Origin: Myxococcus qinghaiensis
GTDB lineage: Bacteria; Myxococcota; Myxococcia; Myxococcales; Myxococcaceae
Direction: 5' to 3'
DNA: 64,000 nt
Assembly (NCBI RefSeq): GCF_024198215.1
Contig: NZ_JAKCFA010000009.1
Location: forward strand, 186,001-250,000
Shown here: positions 38,603-49,561 of the stretch, piece by piece
Layout: every line of letters begins with the position of its first letter
How positions within the stretch are numbered: position 1 is the stretch's first letter
Made by a program: the position numbers and the translations under genes
The notes under the pieces: model-generated
Database searches by the model: none
The model's input: only the letters and a program-made list of their open reading frames with translations
What the model was told of the DNA's origin: nothing

Positions 38603-40486
38603 CTACCAGTCGGAGCGAGTGACGCGGTACATGACGGCGGAGCTGAGGGGGCAGTCGAAGAGCTGCTCGAAGGCCTGCCCCCGTGCGCGCAGCAGGTGCT
38701 CGGCGGGACTCGCTCGACGCACGCTCACCCAGCGTGGCCGGAGGGCGCGGAGCTTGTCCAGGTACACGCCGTCATTGCCCTCGTGGTTGACGTACTCGAC
38801 GCGGTTGCGCAGGTCGTCCGTCCAGTACTCACCCAGGAAGGACGTCGCGCTGTCGTAGGCGACCACGTCACCGGGGCGCAGCTCCTGCTCGCGCAGGCGC
38901 ATCGCGTCCAGCGGCCACAACCAGCCAATCTGCAGACGAATCCGGTCCTCGTCCCGCACGTCCGGCGAGGCGCGCGGGCCCACCGTCGGCAGCACCCGAT
39001 AGCCCACCGAGGCCTTCGCGAAGGACGCCACGCAGAGGAACGCCGCGAGGGCGGACAGCGGCGCCTGGAGATAGCGCGTGCCCAACTGCCGGTGCAGCAC
39101 GGCGAACGCGACCAGCCCCGCGGCGGGAAGCGCCAGCGTGAAGCGCCCCCACCACGCCGCGGGCACCAGCACCGCCAGTCCCGCGAGCAGCGGCAGCGAC
39201 AACCTGAACCAGCGCTCGCGACTGAAGAGGGCGGAGGCGCTCACCCACAGCAGCACGGGCAGGAGCAGGTACGGAAAGAGCCAGCCAAAGGCGCGCTCGC
39301 GCACGTCGGGCCAGTACATCCCTTCTTTCGCGCTCCAATTGTCCACCATGCGCTCGAAGGCCCCGGGCGCGCCGAAGAAGGCGGGAGGGCCTGCGATTTC
39401 CTCCGCGCCGATGGTGCCCGCCAGCTCGCGGCCCAGCACACGCATGCGCGCGGGCCAGAACGGGTTGCCGGTGCGCGCCGCGTTCTCCACGTACGTGGGC
39501 GCGCCCAGCCAGAGCAGCAGCAGCACCGCGAGCCCCGCCTGCCCCAGTGTCCGCCACCTCGCGCCCTTCGCGCGCCACAGCACGAGCCCGCCGCGCACGA
39601 GCAGCAGCGGAGACAGCAGCGCGAGGTGGAAGAGGCCCGTCACCTTGGTGCCCGCGTACAGGCCCAGCGCCAGCAGCGTCAGCGTGCGCGCGACGGGACT
39701 CCAGTCCTTCTCGGTGAGGAAGTAGAAGGCGGTGATGAACAGCGCGCCCGCCACCACGTCCGCGTGCGAGGTGTGAAGCTGGAGGAACACCGCCGGCAGG
39801 GCGAGCCACATCGCGCCCAGTGACGCGGCCAGCGCGGGGCTCGCGCTCGCCCGGCGACAGAGCGCGGCCACCGCGAGCGCGCCCAACAGGCCGAAGGGAA
39901 CCTGCGACAGGTCATCCAGGCGCGTATGCCGGGGCAGCAGCACGTTCCAGACGGAGAGCAGCTCGGTGAGCTCGGGGTAGCCGTTGACGTACCAGACGGA
40001 GGTATCCACCCAGGTGATGCTGCCCGTCTGCACCGCGTAGTTCGTCTTGGGGACGTGGTACCAGACGACGTCCCAGGCCCAGTTGGGGAAGGACCAGGCG
40101 ATGACGCTGGAGAGCACGAGCGCGCACGCCGCGGGCAGGAGCGCCCAGGCGGCCAGCTCCTGGCGCCGGTAGACGTCGCGCAAGAGCCGCACCGGAGCGC
40201 CCACGTCCGCGCGAAGCCGGGCCCACAGCTCCGCGACACCGACGCGCGACACGGCCACCGCGAGCATGGCGCCATGGAGCACGAGCCCCGCGACAGCAAG
40301 CTGCACGCGGCCCAGCTGCCCCAGCAGGCCCAGGCCCTGGACGCAGGTGAGGATGCTCGCGGCGCCGAAGAGGAGCGCGGCCATCCAGCGCTCCAACGTG
40401 GAGCGCTCACGCAAGAGCGCGGCGGACAGCGCCCAGGCGGCGACCACCACAAGCCACGTCTCCAAGGTCCAAAGCAGCCAGCCCAT
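38603..40486 (-). CDS. polytopic membrane protein, GT-C glycosyltransferase-like
   Basis: A 627-residue protein with about eleven to thirteen predicted membrane helices and a soluble C-terminal domain of about 120 residues. An early extracytoplasmic loop has WDVVWYHVPKTNYAVQTG and TSVWYVNGYPELTELLSVW, the acidic/aromatic pattern of ArnT/PMT-like GT-C enzymes, which use polyprenyl-linked sugars. By eye only; a specific family was not fixed. It starts nine bases after the acyltransferase stop, so the two are one transcript, which suggests a role in envelope lipid or glycan building. Confidence 0.75.
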   Translation of the reverse strand: MGWLLWTLETWLVVVAAWALSAALLRERSTLERWMAALLFGAASILTCVQGLGLLGQLGRVQLAVAGLVLHGAMLAVAVSRVGVAELWARLRADVGAPVRLLRDVYRRQELAAWALLPAACALVLSSVIAWSFPNWAWDVVWYHVPKTNYAVQTGSITWVDTSVWYVNGYPELTELLSVWNVLLPRHTRLDDLSQVPFGLLGALAVAALCRRASASPALAASLGAMWLALPAVFLQLHTSHADVVAGALFITAFYFLTEKDWSPVARTLTLLALGLYAGTKVTGLFHLALLSPLLLVRGGLVLWRAKGARWRTLGQAGLAVLLLLWLGAPTYVENAARTGNPFWPARMRVLGRELAGTIGAEEIAGPPAFFGAPGAFERMVDNWSAKEGMYWPDVRERAFGWLFPYLLLPVLLWVSASALFSRERWFRLSLPLLAGLAVLVPAAWWGRFTLALPAAGLVAFAVLHRQLGTRYLQAPLSALAAFLCVASFAKASVGYRVLPTVGPRASPDVRDEDRIRLQIGWLWPLDAMRLREQELRPGDVVAYDSATSFLGEYWTDDLRNRVEYVNHEGNDGVYLDKLRALRPRWVSVRRASPAEHLLRARGQAFEQLFDCPLSSAVMYRVTRSDW

Positions 40487-40495
40487 GCGCGTGAC

Positions 40496-41221
40496 TCAGC
40501 GGCCCACGGCGAGGGTGCGCTCGTACAGCGTGCGCACCCGCTCGGCCAGCTCCGCCGCGTCCTGCCCCAGCGACTCCGGCGGCAGGGCCGGCAGCACGCG
40601 CACGCGCATGGACGCCCGCGCGTTCATCCACGGGCCGTCTCCGTCGAGCAGCTCCGTCGTGCCCTCCACGACGATGGGAACCACCGGTACATGCTCCTCC
40701 AGCGCGAGCTGGAAGGCGCCGCGCTTGAAGGGAAGCCGCTGGCCACCGGTGGCATAGGTGCCCTCCGGGAAGATGAGGACGGGCATGCCCCGGCGCAGCC
40801 ACTTGCGGCACGGGTCCAGCAGCTGGTGCATGGCGCTGGACGAGCCCCGGACGATGGGCACGTAGGCCAGCAGCGTCATCATCCAGCCCACCAGCGGCAG
40901 GTTGAACAGCGAGGCCTTCGCCACGAACTTGTACGGGTGGTTCAGCCCCATGACGGCGAGGATGTCCATGGCGGACTGGTGGTTGACCACGATGACGCAC
41001 GGCCCCTGGGGCAGGTGCTCCTTGCCCTCGAAGCGCGTGCGCCAGCCCGGGGACAGGTGCAGCCACAGCCAGTGGCACCAGCCACACACCAGCCAGTGCA
41101 ACATCCGCCGGTCCCGGTCGAAGGGATAGGTGACCAGCAGCAGCAGCGCGCCCAGCGTGAAGAGCACGGGCGCGGTGAGCAGGAAGACGACCCAGAACCA
41201 GGCGGTGACGAGGTACTTCAT
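40496..41221 (-). CDS. 1-acyl-sn-glycerol-3-phosphate acyltransferase (PlsC family)
   Basis: A 241-residue membrane acyltransferase. The N-terminal helix is WFWVVFLLTAPVLFTLGALLLLV; the catalytic NHQSAMD is H-x4-D (His81, Asp86); then FVAKASLFNLPLVG, VPIVRG and FPEGTYATGG. Probably makes phosphatidic acid from lysophosphatidic acid. Start uncertain: ATG 41221 is at the conserved beginning, GTG 41266 would add 15 residues (SDDDLSPRAFWPSS); neither has a clear ribosome binding site. Upstream gene of the GT-C-like protein. Confidence 0.88.
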   Translation of the reverse strand: MKYLVTAWFWVVFLLTAPVLFTLGALLLLVTYPFDRDRRMLHWLVCGWCHWLWLHLSPGWRTRFEGKEHLPQGPCVIVVNHQSAMDILAVMGLNHPYKFVAKASLFNLPLVGWMMTLLAYVPIVRGSSSAMHQLLDPCRKWLRRGMPVLIFPEGTYATGGQRLPFKRGAFQLALEEHVPVVPIVVEGTTELLDGDGPWMNARASMRVRVLPALPPESLGQDAAELAERVRTLYERTLAVGR

Positions 41222-41266
41222 CGAGGAGGGCCAGAAGGCTCGAGGCGAGAGGTCATCATCGGACAC

Positions 41267-41644
41267 CGGACATAGCGTGCCGGGAGGAGGCGATACAGCC
41301 ACCACCGTCCGGACACGCGCAGACGCCTGCCCGGGGGGCGGGCGTCTCAGGGCGGACGATACCCCGAATGGCACCCGCTGAGCGCATGGGGCGTGGGCCC
41401 CGCGACCTTGAGACTGGACGGGGGTGTCTTCGCCTTCACCCGAAAGCTCGGCGCCCATGAGCCGTGCGGCCTCCGAATCCCGCTGTTAGAGCAGCCCTCC
41501 CAGGGCCCACGAAAAGGCCCCGGGGCGCGCTTTCGGACGCTCCAGACGTCACGCGCACATCACTGCACGCACTCTGGCTTGCCGCGAGGCGACGGGAGCG
41601 GCGTATGGTGGCCGCCCACGAAGTCACTCGGAGGAGGCAGCGGA
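41267..41644. other. divergent intergenic region, plsC-like gene and zwf
   Basis: About 380 bp without a convincing gene. GAGGAGG at 41631-41637 is the zwf ribosome binding site. A weak promoter-like pair (TTGCCG 41579-41584, TATGGT 41604-41609) has a long 19-base spacer. No operator repeats were recognised. Confidence 0.3.
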
Positions 41645-43182
<1,538 letters not shown>

Positions 43183-43186
<4 letters not shown>

Positions 43187-43854
43187 CCGGGCTGCCTCCC
43201 CGCGTCCTCCCGCCGGAGAACCTGGCCCGGGCCGCCGCCGAGTGGATGGCGCGCTCGCTCCAGACGTCGCTCGCGATGAACCGGCGGGTGAGCCTGGCCG
43301 TGTCGGGCGGAGGCACGCCGGGGCCCGCGTACCGGGAGCTGTCGCGCCTGGTGCTGCCGTGGGAGCGGGTGGACCTGTACTTCGTGGACGAGCGCTTCGT
43401 GCCGCCGGACGACGCGGACAGCAACTACCGCATGGTGGAGGAGACGCTGATTGCGCCGCTGCGGCTGTCGCCCGCGCAGGTGTTCCGCATGGAAGGCGAG
43501 CGCGGGGACCGAGAAGCGGCCGCGCGCGAGTACGAAACAAAGCTGCCGCCGATGCTGAACGTGGTGCTGCTGGGAATGGGAGAGGACGGGCATACGGCCA
43601 GCCTCTTCCCCGGCCACCCGGCGCTGGAGGAGAAGAGCCGGCGCGTGCTGTCCGTGGTGGGCCCCAAGCCGCCGCCCTGGCGGATGACGCTCACGATGCC
43701 GACGCTGCTGTCAGCGAGCGCGGTGCTGATGCTGGTGGCGGGCGCGGGCAAGCGGGAGACGGTGCACCGGGCGCTCGCGGGGGACCTGGCGCTTCCGGCG
43801 GCCCGGGTGACGAATGCGCAGTGGATGTTGGACTCCGCCGCCGCGGGACGGTGA
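43183..43854 (+). CDS. pgl: 6-phosphogluconolactonase
   Basis: A 223-residue member of the NagB/DevB-like family. Phosphate-binding VSLAVSGGGTPGPAY, VDLYFVDERFVPPDDADSNYRM, and LLGMGEDGHTASLFPG with the catalytic histidine. Hydrolyses 6-phosphogluconolactone made by the neighbouring Zwf. Start fixed by ATGA overlap with zwf; gnd follows after 22 bp. Confidence 0.96.
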
Positions 43855-43876
43855 GCGGGCCATCTTCGGAGGAAGC

Positions 43877-45313
43877 ATGAGTGCGGCAGCGAGCGCCCAG
43901 ACGGGCGCGCAGTTCGGCGTGGCGGGAATGGGCGTCATGGGCGCGGCCCTGGCCCTGAACATCGCGGACCGCGGTTTCCGGGTGACGGCCTGGGACCGGC
44001 ATCCGGAGCGCATCGACGAGATGCACCAGAAGTACGGGCATCCGGAGGTGAAGGGCACCGCGTCCCTGGAGGAGTTCGTGTCACGGCTGGAGCGCCCCCG
44101 GCGCATCCTGCTGATGATTACGGCGGGCGCGCCGGTGGACCAGATGATGGAGCGGCTGTTCCCGCTCCTGTCGCCGGGCGACGTCATCATGGACGCGGGC
44201 AACTCCTGGTTCCAGGACACGCGGCGACGCGAGGAGCTCTGCAAGAGCAAGGGCTTTCACTTCCTGGGCATCGGCGTGTCCGGCGGAGAAGAGGGCGCGC
44301 GGCACGGCCCGTCCATCATGCCCGGCGGCCCGACGGAGGCGTATGCGCTGGTGAAGCCGGTGCTGGAGGCCATCGCCGCGCGCACGGACGAGGGCCTGTG
44401 TGTCACCCACGTGGGGCCGGATGGCGCGGGCCACTTCGTGAAGATGGTGCACAACGGCATCGAGTACGCGGACATGCAGCTGCTCGCGGAGACGTACGAC
44501 GTGCTGCGCCGGGGCCTGGGCCTGTCGGCGGAGGGCGTGGCGGACCTCTTCTCGCAGTGGAACAAGGGCATCGCCGAGTCCTTCCTCCTGGAGACCAGCA
44601 TCAAGGTGCTGCGCAAGAAGGACGCGGAGACGGGCAAGCCGCTGGTGGACCTGGTGCTGGACAAGGCCGGGCAGAAGGGCACGGGCAAGTGGACGGTGCA
44701 GGTGGCGCTGGACCTAGGCGTGCCGATTCCCTCCATCGCCTCCGCGCTGGACGCGCGCAACCTGTCCTCGATGAAGGACCAGCGCGTGGCGGCGAGCCAC
44801 AAGCTCAAGGGCCCCTCCGAGGCGCTGTCCGCCGAGGAGAAGGCGCAGCTGGGGGCGTGGGCCCATGACGCGCTGTACGCGGCGCGCGTGGTGACGTACG
44901 CGCAGGGCATGCGGCTCATCCAGACGGCGTCGCAGGAGTACAAGTGGAACGTCTCCCTGGCGGAGATGGCGCGCATCTGGCGGGGCGGCTGCATCATCCG
45001 CGCGAAGCTGCTCACCCCGCTGCGCGAGGCCTTCACGCGCCAGCCGGAGCTGCCCAACCTGCTCGTGTCGGACGCCTTCGCGCCGGTGCTCGAGAAGCTG
45101 GCGCCGTCGTGGCGCAAGCTGGTGGGCACGGCGACGAAGCTGGGCATCCCCATCCCCGTGTTCAGCTCGTCGCTGGCTTACATGGACAGCTACCGCAGCG
45201 CGGAGCTGCCGCAGAACCTCACCCAGGCCCAGCGTGACGACTTCGGCGCGCACACGTACCAGCGCCGGGACAAGCCCGACGCCGGCTTCGTGCACTCGGA
45301 CTGGAGCAGCTAG
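43877..45313 (+). CDS. gnd: 6-phosphogluconate dehydrogenase, decarboxylating
   Basis: A 478-residue enzyme. NADP loop GVAGMGVMGAALALNIADRG, substrate motif GIGVSGGEEGARHGPSIMPGG, catalytic FVKMVHNGIEYADMQ (Lys), and KGTGKWTVQ. The long form with the C-terminal tail (RRDKPDAGFVHSDW) is complete. GGAGGA at 43868-43873 precedes the ATG. It ends the zwf-pgl-gnd operon, an unusually compact complete set. Confidence 0.97.
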   Translation: MSAAASAQTGAQFGVAGMGVMGAALALNIADRGFRVTAWDRHPERIDEMHQKYGHPEVKGTASLEEFVSRLERPRRILLMITAGAPVDQMMERLFPLLSPGDVIMDAGNSWFQDTRRREELCKSKGFHFLGIGVSGGEEGARHGPSIMPGGPTEAYALVKPVLEAIAARTDEGLCVTHVGPDGAGHFVKMVHNGIEYADMQLLAETYDVLRRGLGLSAEGVADLFSQWNKGIAESFLLETSIKVLRKKDAETGKPLVDLVLDKAGQKGTGKWTVQVALDLGVPIPSIASALDARNLSSMKDQRVAASHKLKGPSEALSAEEKAQLGAWAHDALYAARVVTYAQGMRLIQTASQEYKWNVSLAEMARIWRGGCIIRAKLLTPLREAFTRQPELPNLLVSDAFAPVLEKLAPSWRKLVGTATKLGIPIPVFSSSLAYMDSYRSAELPQNLTQAQRDDFGAHTYQRRDKPDAGFVHSDWSS

Positions 45314-45325
45314 CCAGGCGTTGGA

Positions 45326-45350
45326 GCCGGGGTGACGTCCTCACCCCGGC
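45326..45350. terminator. bidirectional terminator between gnd and the acyl-CoA synthetase gene
   Basis: Perfect 10-bp stem GCCGGGGTGA / TCACCCCGGC with loop CGTCC. It includes the stop codon of the minus-strand gene (45341-45343), an economical arrangement between convergent genes only 27 bp apart. Confidence 0.6.
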
Positions 45351-46987
45351 TTCGGCGGCGTGGCGCGCAGCTCCGCGCGGCGAATCTTGCCGCTCACCGT
45401 CTTGGGCAGCTCGGTGACGAACTCCACCTCGCGCGGGTATTTGTACGGCGCCGTCGTGCGCTTCACGTGCTCCTGGAGTTCCTTCGCCAGCTCCTGTGAC
45501 GGCGTGAAGCCCGGCGCCAGCACCACGTAGGCCTTCACGCGCTGGCCAATCTTGTCGTCCGGCACGCCAATCACCGCCGACTCCGCCACGGCGGAGTGCT
45601 CCAGCAGCGCGGACTCCACCTCGAACGGGCCCACGCGGTAGCCGGACGTCTTGATGACGTCGTCCGCGCGGCCCACGAACCAGAAGTAGCCCTCCGCGTC
45701 CCGCACCGCCCTGTCCCCGGTGACGTACCAGTCACCCCGGCGGCAGGCCGCGTTGGCCGCGTCGTCACCCAGGTACTCCTGGAACAGCCCCACCGGGCGC
45801 TCCGGCGCCACGCGCACCGCGATGTCGCCCTCCTGGCCGTCCTTCACCTCCTGCCCGGCCTCGTCGATGACGCCCACGGTGAAGCCAGGGGACGGCTTGC
45901 CCATGGAGCCCACGCGCGGCTCCACCGAGGGGAACATGCCCACCACCACCACCGTCTCCGTCTGCCCGTAGCCCTCGCGGATGTGCAGCCCCGTGGCCGC
46001 CATCCACGAGTCGATGACCTCCGGGTTCAGCGGCTCGCCCGCGCTCACCGTGTGGCGCAGCGCCGTCAGGTCCACGGCCTGGAGGTCCTGGAGCACCAAC
46101 GCGCGCCACGCGGTGGGCGGCGCGCAGAAGGTGGTGACGCGCTGGGACTCCAGCACCTCGAGAATCTTCGCCGCGTCGAAGCGGCCCCGGAAGTCGTAGA
46201 CGACGTTGCACGCGCCCTGGCTCCACGGCCCGAAGAGCTTGCCCCAGGCGCACTTGGCCCAGCCCGTGTCACTCAACGTCAGGTGCCGGTCCTCCGGCGT
46301 CAAATCCAGCCAGTAGCGCCCGGTAATCACGTGGCCCAGGCCGTAGCTGGCGTGCGTGTGCAGCACCATCTTCGGCATGCCGGTGGTGCCGGACGTGAAG
46401 TAGATGAGCAGCGGGTCCTCCGCCCGAGTGGGCGCGAAGGCCTGGCCATGCGCGGCGGTGCCCATGGTGCCCGCCTCGTAGGAGACCCACGGCTCGGGCG
46501 CGCCCTTGCCCACCGCGACCCAGGTCTCCACGCGGCCCGTTCCCGCGAGCCCCTCGAAGCGGTCCAGGCAGCTCATGTCCGCGATGACCGCGTTGGCGTC
46601 CGCGGCCACCAACCGGTAGCGGATGTCCTTGACGGTGAGCATGGGCGTGCCGGGCATGAAGACGATGCCCACGCGGATGCAGCCCAGCACCAGGAACCAC
46701 CACTCCGGTATCCGGGGCATCATGATGAAGACGCGGTCGCCCTTCTTCAGCCCCAGGCCCGTGAGGAACTGCGCGGCGTGAATCGAGCGCTGCCGCACGC
46801 CCTGCCACGTGAAGCGCTGCTCGCGCCCGGACTCGTCGGACCACAGGAGCGCCAGCGACTCCGGGCGCTCGGTGGCGTGCCGGTCCACCACGTCGGTGGA
46901 GAAGTTGAAGTGCTCGGGCCGCTCCCACTTGAAGTCCCGGTGGGTGGCCGCGTAGTCGCTCATGTTGCGAGGCGCGAACTCAGGCAT
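45341..46987 (-). CDS. acyl-CoA synthetase, AMP-forming (medium-chain/benzoate-like)
   Basis: A 548-residue ANL-superfamily ligase. P-loop YFTSGTTGMPKMVLHTHASY, EGYGQTE (A5), GDWYVTGDRAVRDAEGYFWFVGRADDVIKTSGYRVGPFEVE (A7-A8) and the terminal acyl-adenylating lysine in LPKTVSGKIRRAEL. Forms acyl-AMP and then acyl-CoA. The WAKCAWGKLFGPWSQG segment resembles medium-chain (ACSM-like) enzymes; the substrate is a guess. Start ATG 46987 has AGG ten bases upstream and matches the family N-terminus. Confidence 0.93.
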   Translation of the reverse strand: MPEFAPRNMSDYAATHRDFKWERPEHFNFSTDVVDRHATERPESLALLWSDESGREQRFTWQGVRQRSIHAAQFLTGLGLKKGDRVFIMMPRIPEWWFLVLGCIRVGIVFMPGTPMLTVKDIRYRLVAADANAVIADMSCLDRFEGLAGTGRVETWVAVGKGAPEPWVSYEAGTMGTAAHGQAFAPTRAEDPLLIYFTSGTTGMPKMVLHTHASYGLGHVITGRYWLDLTPEDRHLTLSDTGWAKCAWGKLFGPWSQGACNVVYDFRGRFDAAKILEVLESQRVTTFCAPPTAWRALVLQDLQAVDLTALRHTVSAGEPLNPEVIDSWMAATGLHIREGYGQTETVVVVGMFPSVEPRVGSMGKPSPGFTVGVIDEAGQEVKDGQEGDIAVRVAPERPVGLFQEYLGDDAANAACRRGDWYVTGDRAVRDAEGYFWFVGRADDVIKTSGYRVGPFEVESALLEHSAVAESAVIGVPDDKIGQRVKAYVVLAPGFTPSQELAKELQEHVKRTTAPYKYPREVEFVTELPKTVSGKIRRAELRATPPKPG

Positions 46988-47160
46988 GCGGGCGAGCCTG
47001 CCACGCACCCGAGGACACCGGACTCGGCGCGTGCCCGCGTTCGCACGGTGGACAACAGCGCGGCAGCCAGGCTGACGGCACGCGGCGGGCACCCCTCCAC
47101 GAGTGACCTCCGCTCCAACACCGCGCAAAAGTCCCGGGCCCGGAAGTGACGACTCCCTCC

Positions 47161-47197
47161 AAAATGCGAAGGGGCCGGCCCTGATGGACCGACCCCT
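47161..47197 (-). terminator. intrinsic terminator of the sigma/anti-sigma operon
   Basis: On the minus strand AGGGGTCGGTCC-ATCA-GGGCCGGCCCCT forms a 12-bp stem with two G-U pairs (47197-47186 with 47181-47170), followed by TTCGCATTTT. It lies 29 bases past the anti-sigma stop. Confidence 0.65.
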
Positions 47198-47225
47198 CGA
47201 CGGCTTCAGGCTCCGAAGCGACGGC

Positions 47226-48656
47226 TCAGTTCAGCTCCATGCACGGGACGATGTTGCCCAGCCCGTTGCACGTCAGCATCGCGTCCATCAACTGCTTCTC
47301 CGCCAGCGCCGTGTGGCCGGCGGCCAGCTCGCGGCGGATGCCCTCACGCTCGGCCAGCAGGTGAAGCCACGGGTCCGGCGTGCCCTCGGCGAAGCCCTTC
47401 AGCGCGCTCAGCGCCGTGGCGTCCACCACCGCGCTCCCCGTGTGCACCAGCGCCCCGAAGTAGATGTCCCGCTCCCCCGAGCGACGCAGCGACTCCAACA
47501 GCGCCGTGGCGTCCTTCTTCGTCTCGCGCTCCCTCAGGAGCCCCGCATACCCCTGCGCCAGCGGCGCCCTCGCGGCGAAGTCCCGCGTCGCCACCTGCCG
47601 CACGTAGTCCTGCAGCACCGAGCCCCCACCCAGCGTGTCCAGCTCCTTCGCGAGCGGCAGCAGCGCCTCCACGCCCTCCTTCGAAGTCACGGTGCGGACC
47701 GCCTCGTACAGCGCCGCGCGAGCCACCACCGGCCGCTGCGCGAGCTGCTTCGCGTCCCAGGGCGCATCCCCCGTCAGCGTCAGCCACGCATCCGTGACTT
47801 GCCGCCGCCACCGCACGCGCTCCTCCGCCAGCTGCGTGCGCAGCTCCGCGGCCATCCGCCGGGCCTCCGCGCTCCAGCCCTCCTCACCCAGCGAGGCCAC
47901 GGTGTCGAACGACGCCGCCGCGCGGTCCAGCAAGTCCCGCTCCCGCAGCACCAGCGCGCGGTTCCACAGCGCCTGCGCGTGGTTCGGGTTCTGCCGCAGC
48001 GCGCTCGTCAAGAGGCCCAGGGCCTCCTCGTACCGCTGCCGGCTCAGCGCGACGACGGCCTGGTCGTTGGCCTTGTCCGCGGACTCCGCCTCCCGGCCCA
48101 GGAACGCCTCCGCCTGCTGCCAGTCCCCGCGCAGCGCATACGCCGCGGCGATGCCCCGGAAGTCGTGCCGCTCCTCCAGCTCCGCCAGCGGCCTGAGCGG
48201 CAACATCTCCGTCGCATGGCTGGTGCCGCGCATCGGGCTGTAGGGGAGGAAGCGGTCCGCCTTCGGGTGGCTCAACCGCGCCTCGAAGGTGCGGGAGTCC
48301 GCGCTCGAAAGCCATACCTCGCCCGGAATCTCCGGCGGGGCCTGAAAGCGGATGAACACCGTCGCCAGGCCCGCCGCCATCGCCAGCGGCAGCGCCGTGC
48401 GGTAGACCTTCTGGAGCCTGGCCCGCAGCGGCAGCACCTTCGCGGTCACCGGCTCCACCACCTCGGGCGACTCGGCCACCGGCGCGGCGCCTCCCAGCGC
48501 CCTCGCGGCCAGCAGCTCCAGTTGCAGCAAATCCCTCAGCCCCGACTCACACTCCGAGCACCGCGTCAGGTGCTGGCGAAAGGCCTCCGCCTCCGTGGCG
48601 GACAGCTCTCCGTCCACGAAGAGGTGCAGTCGGTTGTTGGTGCATGGCGTCGTCAT
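47226..48656 (-). CDS. membrane anti-sigma factor: zf-HC2, one TM helix, extracytoplasmic TPR-like domain
   Basis: A 476-residue protein. The cytoplasmic ZAS/zf-HC2 domain (1-45) has the zinc motif His29-x3-Cys33-x2-Cys36. A basic stretch (LRARLQKVYR) and one membrane helix (about 88-103) place the rest outside. That part carries helical repeats (ALRGDWQQAEAFLGREA, AVVALSRQRYEEALGLL, NHAQALWNRALVLRERDLLDRAAASF). These line up clearly with the N-terminal half of the CHAT protease encoded at 50734-53484. It overlaps the ECF sigma gene (ATGA), the standard arrangement for a sigma factor and its inhibitor. Confidence 0.88.
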   Translation of the reverse strand: MTTPCTNNRLHLFVDGELSATEAEAFRQHLTRCSECESGLRDLLQLELLAARALGGAAPVAESPEVVEPVTAKVLPLRARLQKVYRTALPLAMAAGLATVFIRFQAPPEIPGEVWLSSADSRTFEARLSHPKADRFLPYSPMRGTSHATEMLPLRPLAELEERHDFRGIAAAYALRGDWQQAEAFLGREAESADKANDQAVVALSRQRYEEALGLLTSALRQNPNHAQALWNRALVLRERDLLDRAAASFDTVASLGEEGWSAEARRMAAELRTQLAEERVRWRRQVTDAWLTLTGDAPWDAKQLAQRPVVARAALYEAVRTVTSKEGVEALLPLAKELDTLGGGSVLQDYVRQVATRDFAARAPLAQGYAGLLRERETKKDATALLESLRRSGERDIYFGALVHTGSAVVDATALSALKGFAEGTPDPWLHLLAEREGIRRELAAGHTALAEKQLMDAMLTCNGLGNIVPCMELN

Positions 48657-49210
48657 GAGCTCGTTGCCCCCCGCTCCCGGGCCACCGCTACCTGTGGCAG
48701 CAGCAAGTCCTTCAGGTCCCTGCGCGCCAGGGTGAGCCAACTGCCCACCGTGCCCACGGGAACGTTGAAATGCTCGGCGATGGCGTTGTAGCGCTTGCCC
48801 TCGGCGTGCAGCCGGTAGGCGTCGCGCAGGTGCGGCTTCAGCCGCTCCACCGCTTTCTGGAACTCCTCGGTGCTGACCAGCTCCCAGTTCTCCTGGGCCT
48901 CCCCCTGCGCCACCCCCTCCTGAACCAGGGCCAGGTGTGGCATCCCCCGCGACTCCGTGCGCTGCCTGCGGCAATAATCCAGGAAGCGGTTGGTCATCGT
49001 CGTGCACAGCCACGCCGCCGCCGCCGCGTCCGTCCGGTCCTTCAACGCCTCGAATTCGTTCATCGCCCGCTCGAAGGTCTCCTGGACCAGGTCCTCCGCC
49101 TCCAGGCTGGAACGGGCGGACAACCGGCGCGCCAGACCCAGCAGGCTGGGCCGGTGCTGTCGGATGAACGCTTCGTAGCGCCTCCGCTCCCGGTTGAAGA
49201 GATTTGCCAT
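48653..49210 (-). CDS. ECF-type RNA polymerase sigma factor
   Basis: A 185-residue sigma factor of the extracytoplasmic-function group. Region 2 (LEAEDLVQETFERAMNEFEAL, then AAAAWLCTTMTNRFLDYCRRQR) and region 4 (EFQKAVERLKPHLRDAYRLHAEGKRYNAIAEHFNVPVGTVGSWLTLARRDL) are both recognisable. The canonical DDV.QE box reads EDLVQE. Expected to be held inactive by the overlapping anti-sigma. A GGAAC element lies upstream on the same strand (about 49271) but its -10 partner is not clear, so autoregulation is unproven. Confidence 0.93.
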   Translation of the reverse strand: MANLFNRERRRYEAFIRQHRPSLLGLARRLSARSSLEAEDLVQETFERAMNEFEALKDRTDAAAAAWLCTTMTNRFLDYCRRQRTESRGMPHLALVQEGVAQGEAQENWELVSTEEFQKAVERLKPHLRDAYRLHAEGKRYNAIAEHFNVPVGTVGSWLTLARRDLKDLLLPQVAVARERGATSS

Positions 49211-49384
49211 GTTGTCCTACATGCTCGCGCGGCAGGTTTCCCAGTCAAAGACGCGAAGGCGCCCGTTCCTTGAGAAAAAAGTGCAAGGACACAGACAAGC
49301 AAATGCCCGGAGGGGGGTCATTCCCGTCCGGGCATGGATCTCCAGGGGTGGGGTGCGGGCCCCGCCGCTGGTGAGGGAGGCGGC

Positions 49385-49561
49385 CTAGCGGGGCTCCGGA
49401 GCGGAGGCCAGGGCGGGGGTGGACGGCATCGGCAGAGGCTTGCGCTGGCGCTGAACCCCCACCTCGGTGGCGCAGTCCACGTAGTTGTTCTTCACGTGGG
49501 CGTCCGCGGCACTCGACTCGACGACTTGGACACTCGGGGACTGCTTGGAACCGGGCGTCAT
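49385..49561 (-). CDS. 58-residue peptide of unknown function next to a JmjC hydroxylase
   Basis: A short open frame with a very good ribosome binding site, GAGGAG seven bases before the ATG at 49561. The product is hydrophilic, with a Ser/Val N-terminal half (SPSVQVVESSAADAHVKNN), a single Cys30 in YVDCATEVG, a basic patch QRQRK and a Pro/Ala-rich C-terminus. No signal peptide. It is transcribed towards the sigma gene and away from the JmjC gene that starts 148 bp away. Not recognised as a family. It could be a peptide substrate of the hydroxylase or a regulator in the sigma circuit; both are guesses. Confidence 0.55.
   Translation of the reverse strand: MTPGSKQSPSVQVVESSAADAHVKNNYVDCATEVGVQRQRKPLPMPSTPALASAPEPR

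Noticed and set aside
41579-41609. zwf promoter TTGCCG...TATGGT
   Set aside because: Spacer of 19 bases and weak hexamers; not better than chance in this composition.
49262-49280. Autoregulatory ECF promoter before the sigma gene
   Set aside because: GGAAC is present on the minus strand, but no TC/GTC -10 element lies at the required 15-17 base spacing.
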